Shown here: piece after piece, positions 38,326-48,164 of the stretch
Position numbering within the stretch: position 1 is the first letter of the stretch
Layout: every line of letters begins with the position of its first letter
From: Thermoplasmatales archaeon
GTDB lineage: Archaea; Thermoplasmatota; Thermoplasmata; Thermoplasmatales; Thermoplasmataceae
Direction of reading: 5' to 3'
Length of the DNA: 64,000 nucleotides
Assembly: GCA_016806715.1 (NCBI GenBank)
Contig: CP060531.1
Coordinates: 1,535,966-1,599,965 of the forward strand
Made by a program: the position numbers and the translations under genes
Notes under the pieces: model-generated
Database searches by the model: none
Told to the model about the DNA's origin: nothing
The model's input: the letters and a program-made list of their open reading frames with translations, nothing else

Positions 38326-38851
38326 GATATCCGCCCCTCGTACGACACAATGCCCAGGTGGATGCGGGAATCCACTTCGTCTATCATGTTAATGCCTCCC
38401 CTGCCCGGCCCAAGGTCAGCGATCCTGATCCGGTTGTTCATTTCCAGTATGCGCCTCTCCACCTCCGTCACCGTTGGCAGGCCGGAGGATAACATCCTGT
38501 AGTCGGCGTAGATCTTCCTCTCCTTCAGGTACAGGCTCCCGAGCACCGATGGCTGTGCCCGGGGTCGATCTCGTTCATGATGTCGGAAACCTGCCCCATC
38601 TCCGTGGCCCTGATGCTGACAATGATGCAATCGCCCATGGCTGCAGGCTTGAACTGTACCAGGGTGCCCTTCAGCTTCTCGGCGGAATCACCGCACACAA
38701 AGAGGTTGACGAATGACTCCTCTCCCTGCCTGTGAAGATCAAGTGGTATGGTATCCAGTTCTCTTTCCACTAGTGGGAGGATGGGATGCTGCTGCTCCAT
38801 GGAGATTGCCAGGTGGGTGTCCAGCCTCTTCTCTATGTCACGGTAAAGCAT
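38322..38851 (-). pseudogene. Hypothetical gene with an apparent frameshift
   Basis: Two frames together look like one protein. The first, from 38851, reads MLYRDIEKRLDTHLAISMEQ through MGQVSDIMNEIDPGHS and then hits a stop near 38527. The second frame continues PSVLGSLYLKERKIYADYRM and ends YEGRIS at 38322. The switch lies near 38540-38560. The joined product would be about 175 residues. It may be a real mutation, a sequencing error or programmed frameshifting. Confidence 0.5.
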
Positions 38852-39105
38852 TTTCGCTGGTACCCCTAGACATTGTCATTCAACCTCCTATCGCTGCTGC
38901 CAGTCATCAATGATGGGTAAGAACCTTGATTCAACATGTACGGATTGTTTTTACCCAAGGTTTCCTAATAAAAGTTGTTACATATGCATGCCAATATGTG
39001 GCAGTGTATGCGTCAGGGCGATAATTGGGAGGTATAAATATGCTCTTTTTCTCATTTTTAATTTCTTCGAGAATATATACGTAATGGGCCATCTTGATTG
39101 GAATT

Positions 39106-39312
39106 ATGAACTACAGAGGCGAATCCCTTTACCTGCCCGATGACCTTGCAGTCCAGAAGGCCCGGAAGATGGGATACAACAAAGGCTGGAACGACAGGAA
39201 GTTCCAGGACTTAAACATAATAGAGGAAGCGCTAAGGAAGAGCAGTAACTACACCGAATTCTCGCAGTTGCTCAGGGAGAAGATCGCTGAACTGGAGAGG
39301 AATGTGGAATAA
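39106..39312 (+). CDS. Small hypothetical protein (68 residues)
   Basis: MNYRGESLYLPDDLAVQKARKM continues as a charged helical protein ending ELERNVE. GAATATATAC at 39071-39080 lies about 30 bases before the ATG at 39106, the spacing of a leaderless promoter, which supports this start over TTG 39094. The stop overlaps the next tiny gene (TAATG). Confidence 0.6.
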   Translation: MNYRGESLYLPDDLAVQKARKMGYNKGWNDRKFQDLNIIEEALRKSSNYTEFSQLLREKIAELERNVE

Positions 39313-39407
39313 TGACCAAACGCAACCCGTTCACCTGGGAATACGTGTCAGGCAGAAAGGATCGGTTCGACGTTGACTATGCGGTGTTCAGGAAGTGCGT
39401 TGATTAA
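39312..39407 (+). CDS. Very small protein (31 residues)
   Basis: Reads MTKRNPFTWEYVSGRKDRFD and ends FRKCVD. Its ATG overlaps the previous stop, a common coupled arrangement, and it is cotranscribed with that gene. Function unknown; it could also be the truncated front of a longer gene. Confidence 0.45.
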   Translation: MTKRNPFTWEYVSGRKDRFDVDYAVFRKCVD

Positions 39408-39622
39408 ACAAGTACCAGGGAAGATCCTGTCAACATGCCCGAGGAGAAACTGAAATACATTATCTGTTTTTGAATGCTTCATTCTGACGTAGGAGTTCAG
39501 TCTACTTAAGCAATCTCGGATCAAAACAGGATGATCCCATGAGACTGGAACTATGGGTGTTTTTCAAAATAAATTCGGTAGGTGTACTGTTTATCTCAAT
39601 TCTGGACAGATCGCAAAAAGAA

Positions 39623-40585
39623 TTATGATACAGTTCCTGCTGTTTCACCTCCTTTCCTTCTTGTCATATTCTCTTCTCTCCTTAATATCCTTGCCTTCTC
39701 GATCTTTGCTTCCCTTATGGCCAGTAGAACATCAGGCTCTCCCCTGTAATACTGTATCGGCGTGAGATACTGCAGGGAGGAATGTCTTCTTTCGTTATTG
39801 TAGTGCTGGATGATCCTGGATATCTCAGATTTAGCCTGCTCGTAATCCATCAGGATCACCGGTACCAGGGATTCCCGCATGGTCTTGTTGGCTCTTTCCA
39901 CAATGCCATTCTGTTCAGGTGTATGTGGCCTTATTAATTTTTGAGTGAGGTGGTTCTCCCTCAGGACAAGCTTGAACTCCATGGCGATGAATGATGAACC
40001 GTTATCCGACTGAATAACCGGTTCCGCAAGTGATGATTTTCTCAGTATGTCTATTGCAGCCTGCGCTTCCAGAGACACGGAATCGGCATCCATTGATGTC
40101 AGCAGTGAATGGTGCACTATGTACCTGGAATACTCGTCTATGAAGATCAGGAGATAGAAGAATCGTCCATTTATTTTGACGTACATAATGTCTGTCTGCC
40201 ATCTTTCGTCAGGCCTATTTGCATGTTCCGGGCGGGTGGATTCCCACGACGGCCTTTTCCATTCAACAATGAGGTTGTTCCTCTTCAGAATGCTGTATAC
40301 GGTGCTTGGAGACAGGTACGCAATGTCCTCGTCCATCATTGCGTATGCAAGCTCCCTGAATGACATTTCCGGGTGTTTATGCTTGTATCCTATCACGATC
40401 CACCCCTCATCATCCCTGACAGCCAGCGGATTGAACCTTCCGTCCAGGAGCGGCGAGAATTCTATCTGTGCATAGTACCATGACCTTGGTATGCCAAGGA
40501 TTGAAAGCACCCTTACCAGAGGATATCCTGCCCTTTCAACCGCGTTCATGACTGTCCGGTGGATGTCATAGAACAGGGATCTCAT
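39623..40585 (-). CDS. IS3-like transposase, OrfB (DDE integrase)
   Basis: A 320-residue transposase with the retroviral integrase fold: RWQTDIMYVKI (first Asp), VIQSDNGSSF (second Asp) and NGIVERANKT (Glu). The N-terminus carries an HTH-21-like region (LAYAMMDEDIAYLSPSTVYSIL). Its start overlaps the stop of orfA by four bases; in IS3 elements OrfAB is often made by frameshifting. Confidence 0.92.
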   Translation of the reverse strand: MRSLFYDIHRTVMNAVERAGYPLVRVLSILGIPRSWYYAQIEFSPLLDGRFNPLAVRDDEGWIVIGYKHKHPEMSFRELAYAMMDEDIAYLSPSTVYSILKRNNLIVEWKRPSWESTRPEHANRPDERWQTDIMYVKINGRFFYLLIFIDEYSRYIVHHSLLTSMDADSVSLEAQAAIDILRKSSLAEPVIQSDNGSSFIAMEFKLVLRENHLTQKLIRPHTPEQNGIVERANKTMRESLVPVILMDYEQAKSEISRIIQHYNNERRHSSLQYLTPIQYYRGEPDVLLAIREAKIEKARILRREENMTRRKGGETAGTVS

Positions 40586-40902
40586 GTTCGTCCCCTCCTC
40601 TGAAAGATGCTTCCATACTTTTTTTTGATCTCCAGGTTCTCCTGCGTAATCTCAGCAATGACATCCTTGAGCCTCATGATCTCCTGATCCTTTTCGGACC
40701 TTATGCGATCTTCATCGACTTTCCTGCCCCTGTTCTCAAATATCTCAGGGGCGCTGTTAATGAGCTGATCCTTCCAGTAGTAGAACCTTGCAGGCTTGAC
40801 ATCGTACTTCCTGCAGAGATCCGCCACTGAGATGGTTCCGCTCATTCCTTCAAGGACTATCCTCAACTTTTCTTCAGCTTTGTATGCTCTCTTCTCTCCC
40901 AT
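40582..40902 (-). CDS. IS3-like transposase, OrfA (helix-turn-helix)
   Basis: A 106-residue DNA-binding subunit: YKAEEKLRIVLEGMSGTISV then ADLCRKYDVKPARFYYWKDQL, the HTH of IS3/IS911 OrfA, followed by a coiled coil (EKDQEIMRLKDVIAEITQENLEI-type leucine zipper). It binds the element's ends and multimerises. Confidence 0.9.
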   Translation of the reverse strand: MGEKRAYKAEEKLRIVLEGMSGTISVADLCRKYDVKPARFYYWKDQLINSAPEIFENRGRKVDEDRIRSEKDQEIMRLKDVIAEITQENLEIKKKYGSIFQRRGRT

Positions 40903-40983
40903 TTATATAGCATGGAACACGAATGGATCATAATTAATTTTGTAATTTGTCCGGAGATGCGATAAACATTTCAGTAGGGTGGT

Positions 40984-43900
40984 TCAATGCCTCCTTCTCA
41001 TGTAACCAATTACTCCTGCAACCGCAGCAATTGCAGCAACAACACCGATAATTGCGTATATCTCTGTGCTCGATATGGACGATGGTTTTGACACTGTTTT
41101 AAGGTCTATTGTGAGGTTCTGGACGTTGCCTGCATTAAGGGTGAAGTTGTTGTAATACGTAGTGTACCCATTTTCAGAAGCAACCACATGATATGATCCG
41201 TCTGTGATTGATACATTGAAGTGCCCTGATGAGGATACGGAGACAGGGTTCCCATTAATTGTGAGTGTTGCGTTGCCTGGCGATATTGAACCGGCTATGT
41301 ATGCCCAGTGGTAGTACTGAACTGTTTCCGTCACGTTTTTTCCGTTAATGGTTACGGTGAAATGTGAAGTTGTGGTGTAATAGCTGCTGAGATTTGTTAC
41401 GGTGAATGTATACGTTCCATTGGTGAGCATGAAAGTGATGTTTGTGGGTGAAACCTCATGGCCGGACATACCCGATCCGTTGACGTACCATGCTGTGCCT
41501 GATGGAATGCCGGATTCCGTGAAAGTAACCGTGTATGAGACTTCTACGAATGTTATTTGTTTAGATACATATGCACCGTTAACCGTGAACGATCCTGATG
41601 ACACAGAAGGTTCATAGGTCTTGTTTGCAGTCTGTATGGTGTATGGATATGTTCCATTTATTAAGTCGAAAGAGTATGAACTTCCTGTTATTGGTCCTGA
41701 GGAAGGCTGACCGGTAATATTGACGTACCATGTTGTTCCTGAAGATAATCCTGATTCGAAGAGTGTTACAGAATACTCCATTGAGAATATTACCGATTGG
41801 GATACTGAAGCACCATTAACTGTGAATGAACCTGAAGATGGCGAAGGAGAATATTCCTTGTCAGAGGTTGCCATTGTGAACGAATAGGTGCTATTTGGCA
41901 GGTTTACAGAATATGTGGACCCTGTTATTGGTCCTGAATTCGTGCTGGTTCCGTTGAAACTTGTCAGATTAACATACCATGTTATTCCTGAGGGGGGATC
42001 GGATTCTGTGAATGTGACCTTATATATTACCTCTGTGAATGTAACAGTATGAAGTGACAGTGATCCTCCGTCCACCGTGAATGAACCTGATGAAGATAAT
42101 GGTCTGTATATCTTGCTGGAAGTTTCATTTGTAAACGTATAAGTTCCATTTACAAGATTAAAGGAAATCGTCGCTGATGTTGAATTCTCATGGAATACAC
42201 CAGTACTGCTTGTTACATTCACATACCACAGAGTGCCTGACGGGAGACCTGATTCTGTGAATGTGACTGAATAAGTGACTTTTAAGAATTTAACGGATTT
42301 TGAAACAGGTGCACCATTAACTGTGAATGAACTTCCCGGTGCTGAGTATTCTTTGTTAATTGTTGCTATTGTGTATGGATACGTTCCGTTGGTCTCGTTG
42401 AATGATATTGTTGATGTTGCGGATGAGAACGACTGACCGTTGCTCAGGTTCAGATACCACTCAGTTCCTGAGGGGAGATCGGATTCTGTGAATGTGACTG
42501 TGTTGATAGGAGAAACTATAATTTTAGGACCATAAACTTTTTCTACAATATTTCCAGAAGATGTTAATTCTATAAATGGTGAATAAATGCCCTCATCACT
42601 ATACGAGGTATTCAGGACAAAAGAACTTGCAACAACGTGATTTGTTGTGTTGTTGTCACCATAATTAATCAGCATGTTGTAGCTTTGAGGGAAAACACCA
42701 TTGGTTACATTTACTGTAAATGTGACTGGTTCATGCGGAATAACATCAGTTATAGAAGCAGAAAATGAAATAGGTACAGCTTTCACATCTATTCTACTTA
42801 ATGGTGTTGACGAGATAGAAAGCGAGGTGTTATAAGGATCATTTGGAAAATTAACAACTGAAACGGTAGGAGTATAATTCCCAGACGTAAGATAGGTGTG
42901 AGAGAACGAGAAGGTATCTGCAGATGAAATTATAGACATATTTTGAGATCCATCCCCCCATTGTAAATTAACCTGAGACTGCTCTCCAGAGATATTCTCT
43001 GAAGTGTTAACGATAACTGTTAAGGGTTGGGTAATAAAAACTGTTGTATTGGATTCGTAGCTGGAAACCAATATGGGATAATAATTAACTAAATTACTCG
43101 CAACATCAGTATAAGATATCTTGGCAAGGTTAGTTGAATCTACTAAAGAAGAGGAAAAATTATTGTATAGATTGGGATAAGATAAAAAGTTTCCATTAAT
43201 ATAGAAATTATTTAAGGGGATACTAGAATTGAAATTATAGTCTTTAATATGAGAGATATTAACATGCCAACTCGTATTCCACTGCTTTCCATCAATGATC
43301 TTGCCATTTAACGCTCCATTAGGAGTATCTGTAGTGAAAACATATGTTGAATTGAACCAATTTTGGTTCGGATATAACAGAGAAGATGATGTGAGGGTTG
43401 GCAAGATACTAGAATTGGCGACAACAATGTTGGTTTCTCGGAAGGTCACAGATATGTTTGGTACGTTTGGATCTCCTAAAACATCTTGAAATTGTCCAGA
43501 TTTATATGAGTTTGAATAAAATGTAATGGTATCTTGTTTAGTTTGGCTCGAAGTTATTCCTCCGATATCAACCTGGATTGGTTCTGTAGAGTTATATGAA
43601 AACTGAAAAGCAGATGTATTATTTGGAACATTAATTGGAAAGCTATTGGTGATGCCAGAATACGTCCAACCATACATTGAATAATCCTCATCAATTCCTG
43701 CAATCCCATAAATATCATAAGTAAAAAGGTCAATAGGAGGTTCATCTACATAATTTGTATTTGGAGTAACTTCCACATAAAGACTGATCTTGTAGTAATT
43801 TGTTGGAACTGTCGGATCCCAATATGGATAGATAAAAATCTCTTTTAAATTGCCATTAATTGGATAGGTTGTGTCAATTGAATCCGTCCAAACATAGCTT

Positions 43901-44415
43901 GCAATCTCTTTACCAGTATTCGGGTTAGAAAAATATATTGTTGCATAAACAGTTCCAGCATTAGGATTTCCATTATTATCCACTCCCGCAAAGAAAGCAA
44001 GTGCGAAACCTAATAATGTTCCTTTGTAAGATTGATATCCAACTGGTGAACCAGCCCAATACTGGTAATCACCAACATTAAACATTGTTCCAATTGGTTC
44101 TCCACTAAAAGACCAACTCTCCCAATTGTTTGCATTTAACCTTGGCTCTATGATCGAACTTTGCAAAGAAGTATTGTTCATTTTCGTGTAATAATTCAAA
44201 GTAGAATTCAAATAGGCAGTATTTAGCGAATACGAAGTCCCTCCGCTGTTCGATACCTGGAAATTATTTACAGAATTACTTTGGCTGATGTTTGGACTAT
44301 GTATTATTATGAGAGCAGAACTAAGGAATAGAAATACAATCACTATTGAGACCAGACGACTAATCTTCATTCTCCGTTTTGTCCCAGGTTTTACTTTCAC
44401 CATTTTTACTTCCAT
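40984..44415 (-). CDS. Large repeat-containing surface protein with C-terminal anchor
   Basis: A 1143-residue exported protein. Residues about 15-38 (ISRLVSIVIVFLFLSSALII) form the signal/membrane segment. An Asn/Ser/Thr-rich ectodomain follows with many N-glycosylation sequons, a thermopsin-like N-terminal region, PKD-like domains (VNLQWGDGSQ, FSFSHTY), then five repeats built on FTESGLPSGTxWYVN and SGSFTVNGA, a PEGA-like domain and a C-terminal helix ending GYMRRRH as membrane anchor. Such repeats are abundant in Thermoplasmata. Likely roles: cell-surface adhesion or a stalk. Internal repeats make it prone to recombination. Confidence 0.85.
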   Translation of the reverse strand: MEVKMVKVKPGTKRRMKISRLVSIVIVFLFLSSALIIIHSPNISQSNSVNNFQVSNSGGTSYSLNTAYLNSTLNYYTKMNNTSLQSSIIEPRLNANNWESWSFSGEPIGTMFNVGDYQYWAGSPVGYQSYKGTLLGFALAFFAGVDNNGNPNAGTVYATIYFSNPNTGKEIASYVWTDSIDTTYPINGNLKEIFIYPYWDPTVPTNYYKISLYVEVTPNTNYVDEPPIDLFTYDIYGIAGIDEDYSMYGWTYSGITNSFPINVPNNTSAFQFSYNSTEPIQVDIGGITSSQTKQDTITFYSNSYKSGQFQDVLGDPNVPNISVTFRETNIVVANSSILPTLTSSSLLYPNQNWFNSTYVFTTDTPNGALNGKIIDGKQWNTSWHVNISHIKDYNFNSSIPLNNFYINGNFLSYPNLYNNFSSSLVDSTNLAKISYTDVASNLVNYYPILVSSYESNTTVFITQPLTVIVNTSENISGEQSQVNLQWGDGSQNMSIISSADTFSFSHTYLTSGNYTPTVSVVNFPNDPYNTSLSISSTPLSRIDVKAVPISFSASITDVIPHEPVTFTVNVTNGVFPQSYNMLINYGDNNTTNHVVASSFVLNTSYSDEGIYSPFIELTSSGNIVEKVYGPKIIVSPINTVTFTESDLPSGTEWYLNLSNGQSFSSATSTISFNETNGTYPYTIATINKEYSAPGSSFTVNGAPVSKSVKFLKVTYSVTFTESGLPSGTLWYVNVTSSTGVFHENSTSATISFNLVNGTYTFTNETSSKIYRPLSSSGSFTVDGGSLSLHTVTFTEVIYKVTFTESDPPSGITWYVNLTSFNGTSTNSGPITGSTYSVNLPNSTYSFTMATSDKEYSPSPSSGSFTVNGASVSQSVIFSMEYSVTLFESGLSSGTTWYVNITGQPSSGPITGSSYSFDLINGTYPYTIQTANKTYEPSVSSGSFTVNGAYVSKQITFVEVSYTVTFTESGIPSGTAWYVNGSGMSGHEVSPTNITFMLTNGTYTFTVTNLSSYYTTTSHFTVTINGKNVTETVQYYHWAYIAGSISPGNATLTINGNPVSVSSSGHFNVSITDGSYHVVASENGYTTYYNNFTLNAGNVQNLTIDLKTVSKPSSISSTEIYAIIGVVAAIAAVAGVIGYMRRRH

Positions 44416-44551
44416 TCTGTTATGAATTAGAGACTCTAAATGTAATTAAAGATTTTCAATTACTCAGCACTTTATGACCATCCGGTCTCAATTTACGTTC
44501 CTGAATCTTTAATTCAATCCCTTCCTGGCTAATAAATTGTTTATCTTCTTC

Positions 44552-45589
44552 TCATTGTTCCACCCTCTGTATTTGCTGATAGAGGTCACCTACTGTTTTC
44601 TGTGCTTCCTGAAGGTTTTCACGTATTCCGTTGAACCCGATCCATTCTATCCTGACACTTTGCTGGCCACTATTTACACGACTTATTCTGTACACGGTGT
44701 TCAACATATCCTGCATTCCTTCGTTTACCTTCACTAATTTCTTTGACGGTTTCAGATACAGGATTGCTTTCAGTTCTGTTTCAACCTGTGCCTTTTCGGT
44801 TTCGATCTGTTCTTTCAGTTTGATCAGCTCGGACTTAGAGGTTTCAATGCTTTCCTGTTTGAACCTGTCAGTTTCCATATAGAGACCGAGCTTCTCAGCA
44901 TCAACCAGGAGTGCATGGAATTTCTCCTTATCCAGGGAGAACATTCCCTTCATGCCTGACAGTCTTGTTGGATCCTGGTTATCTTTATCCTCATAGACTC
45001 TCCTAATGAATGTTTGAACCTGTGTTAAGTATGCATTGACCTTCTGAATGCCCTCTGAGGAATGCAGGTTCAGTAGTTGGTTTTCCAGTATGCCGGATTC
45101 CTGTTTCATTGTCTTGTTCTTAGCTTCCAGGTCATCATTTTCCTTCTGCAGGTCCGTGATCGTTTCAATCAGTGAGTTCCTCTCATTCTGTTTGCCCTGA
45201 ATACTCATGGACAGTTCCTTAACCTGATCTTCCATGTTACCGATTTCAACTGAAATTTTCAATTCCTCCTGGACTTTAGGTAAAAATAGAGGATTGTCAG
45301 GATCACAGATTTCCTGAATGAATTGCCTGTTCTGTGTGTATTTCCGGAAAATGAATTTACTTGCCTTTGGATTCACCTTGAGATACTTGTACAGCTCAGA
45401 GTTTGAGACTTCACCCCTCATTAAGAACTCTGGAACCTTAACAGAACCTTCCATGTCCTCTCTGATCTTCTCACAGGTGCTGACATATCCCTCTAACGCT
45501 TCCGCAAAACTTCCCCTGTTCCTGGAACTGTTCTTTATTGTGTCCATGCTATCTTCATATATTTTCTGTGTTGTTATTGTCCTATCCAT
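44552..45589 (-). CDS. Coiled-coil protein, unknown function
   Basis: A 345-residue protein starting MDRTITTQKIYEDSMDTI. Residues about 110-185 (heptads such as LIETITDLQKENDDLEAKNK) and 230-280 form long coiled coils. ACTATATATA about 27 bases before the ATG at 45589 is a leaderless promoter and decides the start over 45610. Possibly a structural or partition-type protein; no motif is decisive. Confidence 0.6.
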   Translation of the reverse strand: MDRTITTQKIYEDSMDTIKNSSRNRGSFAEALEGYVSTCEKIREDMEGSVKVPEFLMRGEVSNSELYKYLKVNPKASKFIFRKYTQNRQFIQEICDPDNPLFLPKVQEELKISVEIGNMEDQVKELSMSIQGKQNERNSLIETITDLQKENDDLEAKNKTMKQESGILENQLLNLHSSEGIQKVNAYLTQVQTFIRRVYEDKDNQDPTRLSGMKGMFSLDKEKFHALLVDAEKLGLYMETDRFKQESIETSKSELIKLKEQIETEKAQVETELKAILYLKPSKKLVKVNEGMQDMLNTVYRISRVNSGQQSVRIEWIGFNGIRENLQEAQKTVGDLYQQIQRVEQ

Positions 45590-45933
45590 GTATATATGAT
45601 CTAACCTCAATATATATAGTTTACATATTTACGTGCCATATCTAAATATGTTTACCTCTCTTTACCTTTGCTTTTCTACATCTCTGTGTAATTCGACCTC
45701 TGTTTACAACAATGAATATCCCTCAAAATTCGTATAATATATCTATACTATGGAAACGTTCTGTGTCATAGAAAATTCGTGCAAAAAGTATATGATTGGG
45801 GTTTAGCCCACAAAACATTGCCTTTCCTGATGGTCAAAACTTCGGAAAAAAGTCAATCATATACTCTTACCTTAGAGTATATGAAAAATATCCCCGAAAT
45901 CATTATTCATGAATATAATTTGAAATTTGATTT
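45590..45933. repeat. Intergenic region with 12-bp inverted repeat AGTATATGATTG
   Basis: AGTATATGATTG occurs at 45787-45798 and its exact reverse complement at 45854-45865; AGTATATGA follows at 45876-45884, and a further full copy lies at 47867-47878 in another spacer. The region is AT-rich and gene-free. Options are a replication-origin or iteron-like site, a regulator-binding site shared by the flanking genes, or the trace of a small element. Confidence 0.55.
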
Positions 45934-46329
45934 TTAAAGTTTGAAAACAAATTCCACATGGCCATAACCTTTCGTATAGGGTTTGATTTCTTCCTTGTCA
46001 GATTCTGTGAAACCGAAATTAAGGTAATGTTCCCCTGCCGTTATGAGTTCATGCCCCTGAGACTGTGCAACCATTCCCATCTTTATGGGATCATAACCCT
46101 CAGTCATCATTACCCAACTCTCCCATGTCTTACGGAAAGAACGGACACAGACACCATTGGTCTTTGGATATATGTATTTTTCATGATATACCTTTACTGT
46201 TTTACCGTTCTTTACTTCTGTCAGTTGGGTTCCATTCTCATCCTTCACAGGGTGTTTTACTACCTTCTGTAATCCAGGATTGAGAGCAAGTCCGATCATC
46301 TCCCCTGCGACGTGAAGTATCTGGCTCAA
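45934..46329 (-). pseudogene. C-terminal fragment of an archaeal tyrosine recombinase
   Basis: 131 residues. CVRSFRKTWESWVMMTEGYD supplies the second catalytic arginine, QSQGHELITAGEHYLNFGFT the His and the Tyr, and the tail KEEIKPYTKGY is family-like. The N-terminal binding domain and first arginine are missing and no upstream sequence supplies them. It is a relic of an earlier integration event, unrelated in sequence to the full integrase at 16500. Confidence 0.7.
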
Positions 46330-46470
46330 TTAAGTAAGGGTTTGCCTCATTTCATCCAGGGTGTTTGATTTTATATTTCCGGCCTTGAAAAAGTCTTTAA
46401 GGGATTTGATTTATGTTTTAAGAGAATACACAAGCAAAATAAATATATAATAAAAATCTAGTATTGAGTT

Positions 46471-47010
46471 ATGATGGGAAGGACCTCAATAGACGATTTA
46501 ACAAACCATTGTGTTGAAAAGTACATTCAGGATCATGATTATAGATATTCTATAGGCAAGCCTCCTTTGGATCAGGCATTTTTTAACGAAGTATATGAGA
46601 TAATTAGGGATACTTATCCATACATAATAGGCTTTGCATTAGAAAGGATATACCAGACTGTGAAGAAGAAGTTATCTGAAAAGAAGGAAAAAGAAGCTAT
46701 GAGATTAATTTCACAGCAAAAGGTTCTAAACGTTTTTGGAAATGGCGCCGTTTTATTGTTTGGCGAGGTGCGGCCTTTCTTCGAAATTCCAATGAATTCT
46801 AAACTCTATTTCTATAACGTTAACTTTCAAAACGGGATGCCAACTAATGCAACCCCATTTCGTTTACAGACTAATTTAGTCGTCCCAGAGGGAGTTAGTC
46901 TTGTTCTGCGTGATGCTACAATAGTATATGAAGGAAAACTAGGTCAATTTATAAGGGAATATAAGGCTCCAAGCCTATTTTTCATTAAAAGCTCTGGGAT
47001 CGCCGCATAG
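46471..47010 (+). CDS. Hypothetical protein (179 residues)
   Basis: MMGRTSIDDLTNHCVEKYIQ starts a helical N-terminal half with a Lys/Glu-rich stretch (QTVKKKLSEKKEKEAMRLI), followed by a beta-rich C-terminal half. AAATATATAATAAAA about 25-30 bases upstream is a promoter for a leaderless transcript. No family recognised. Confidence 0.55.
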   Translation: MMGRTSIDDLTNHCVEKYIQDHDYRYSIGKPPLDQAFFNEVYEIIRDTYPYIIGFALERIYQTVKKKLSEKKEKEAMRLISQQKVLNVFGNGAVLLFGEVRPFFEIPMNSKLYFYNVNFQNGMPTNATPFRLQTNLVVPEGVSLVLRDATIVYEGKLGQFIREYKAPSLFFIKSSGIAA

Positions 47011-47188
47011 AAGTCTGATGAATCCAAATCATTTTCTCCGTTATATTGTTCCGCACCGAGTGAAGCGGGATTGTGCGGTCAAAAATTCCCATCCCCTGAT
47101 CCTATTAGTTTGATCTTCGCTGGAGAGATTTAGCATAACTTAGAGGCCTGCAACAAAGATTTATAAATTTCAGCTACTGTACATTATT

Positions 47189-47725
47189 ATGGAACCAGCG
47201 GAAATCATTGTTAAAGAGTGGCTTCAGAAAGTTATGAAACAGTTTACAATGGAAAATATTCTGTACCCAGTAAATTCTGGAAAAAGCGGCAGTAATTACA
47301 GCGATATAGACATATTTGCTTTTGACGCCAAAGACAGGAAATTTTATGACTACGAGGTAAAATGGTCCTCTGGACATGCTATTGGTGCTACACCGAGCCA
47401 GACTGTGGGGAATATTGTTAATAGATTTTACGACGATGCAAGAGGAGAGATTATCAGCGAAATTGGGATCTCCGATTCAAGAAATATTCAGAAAGTGTTA
47501 GTCGCACCACGACTTTATTTCGGGACCAAAGAAGAGACAAAGAAGAAATATGAACAGATGTTCAAAGAGAATAAGATAGAGGTGAAATACTTTGAGGATA
47601 TAATTAAAGAACTCATGGAATATTCCGAGAAGTCAAAGAAGGATGATTCCATAGTAGTGAGGTTACTCAGGAGCATAAATTATTCTTATCCAGACAAGTC
47701 TGATCGTTATGGTAAAATACAATGA
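47189..47725 (+). CDS. Predicted PD-(D/E)XK-type nuclease (178 residues)
   Basis: The segment SDIDIFAFDAKDRKFYDYEVKWSSGH has an Asp followed about 15 residues later by E-V-K, the D...ExK pattern of restriction-endonuclease-fold proteins. The total size is that of a single domain. ATTTATAAATTTC about 25 bases upstream supports the ATG at 47189. It could be a Holliday-junction or restriction-like nuclease of the mobile element; no partner is adjacent. Confidence 0.55.
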   Translation: MEPAEIIVKEWLQKVMKQFTMENILYPVNSGKSGSNYSDIDIFAFDAKDRKFYDYEVKWSSGHAIGATPSQTVGNIVNRFYDDARGEIISEIGISDSRNIQKVLVAPRLYFGTKEETKKKYEQMFKENKIEVKYFEDIIKELMEYSEKSKKDDSIVVRLLRSINYSYPDKSDRYGKIQ

Positions 47726-48060
47726 GTTCAGTAAAGAGTGAAAGATTGAAACAACTTCAATATACCTTTGTTAGGTTCCTTTAGGGGGAACCCACCGGTA
47801 ACTTTATATCTTGGCAAAAAAGGAGGTACCTTTACATTCCCGACATAACACATATTTCTTATGAATAGTATATGATTGAAAACATGGTATTTTAAACGGT
47901 TTCACACTGTTTATTTTCAATAACGATCTATAATTCTTGGTCATGGTTCCTGGATGTTATCCCAGAGTGCAATGAGGCACATCATTTGGATCCCGTTTTG
48001 GCCATGGTATTGGAGGTTTAACTGAAGGTTCGGAATCCCAAGGTTTCATGGGCTTATCTC
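47726..48060. other. Gene-free spacer left of the IS21-like element
   Basis: About 335 bases with one AGTATATGATTG copy (47867-47878). Its last bases, read on the minus strand just beyond the insertion, would continue the 50178-50387 gene as EEISP and a stop, so this is the displaced end of that gene's neighbourhood. Confidence 0.45.
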
Positions 48061-48164
48061 TGTAAATGGCAAGTGAATTCTGTCCAATTATGGCAAACGA
48101 AAAGTATCCAGTTCTGGCAATCGAAAAATAGCCAGTATATCATGCTGAACATAGGTGCAGCGGA

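Larger units (their letters stand above)
39583..40973 (-). mobile_element. IS3-family-like insertion sequence, 1.39 kb, intact
   Basis: Imperfect terminal inverted repeats can be aligned over about 50 bases: TGTACTGTTTATC at 39583 against TGAAATGTTTATC read from 40973, and further in GGACAGATCGCAAAA against GGACAAATTACAAAA, then AATTATGAT at both ends. A 5-bp direct repeat GTAGG flanks the element (left 39578-39582, right 40974-40978). It carries orfA and orfB on the minus strand and lies ten bases beyond the end of the surface protein gene. Confidence 0.85.
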
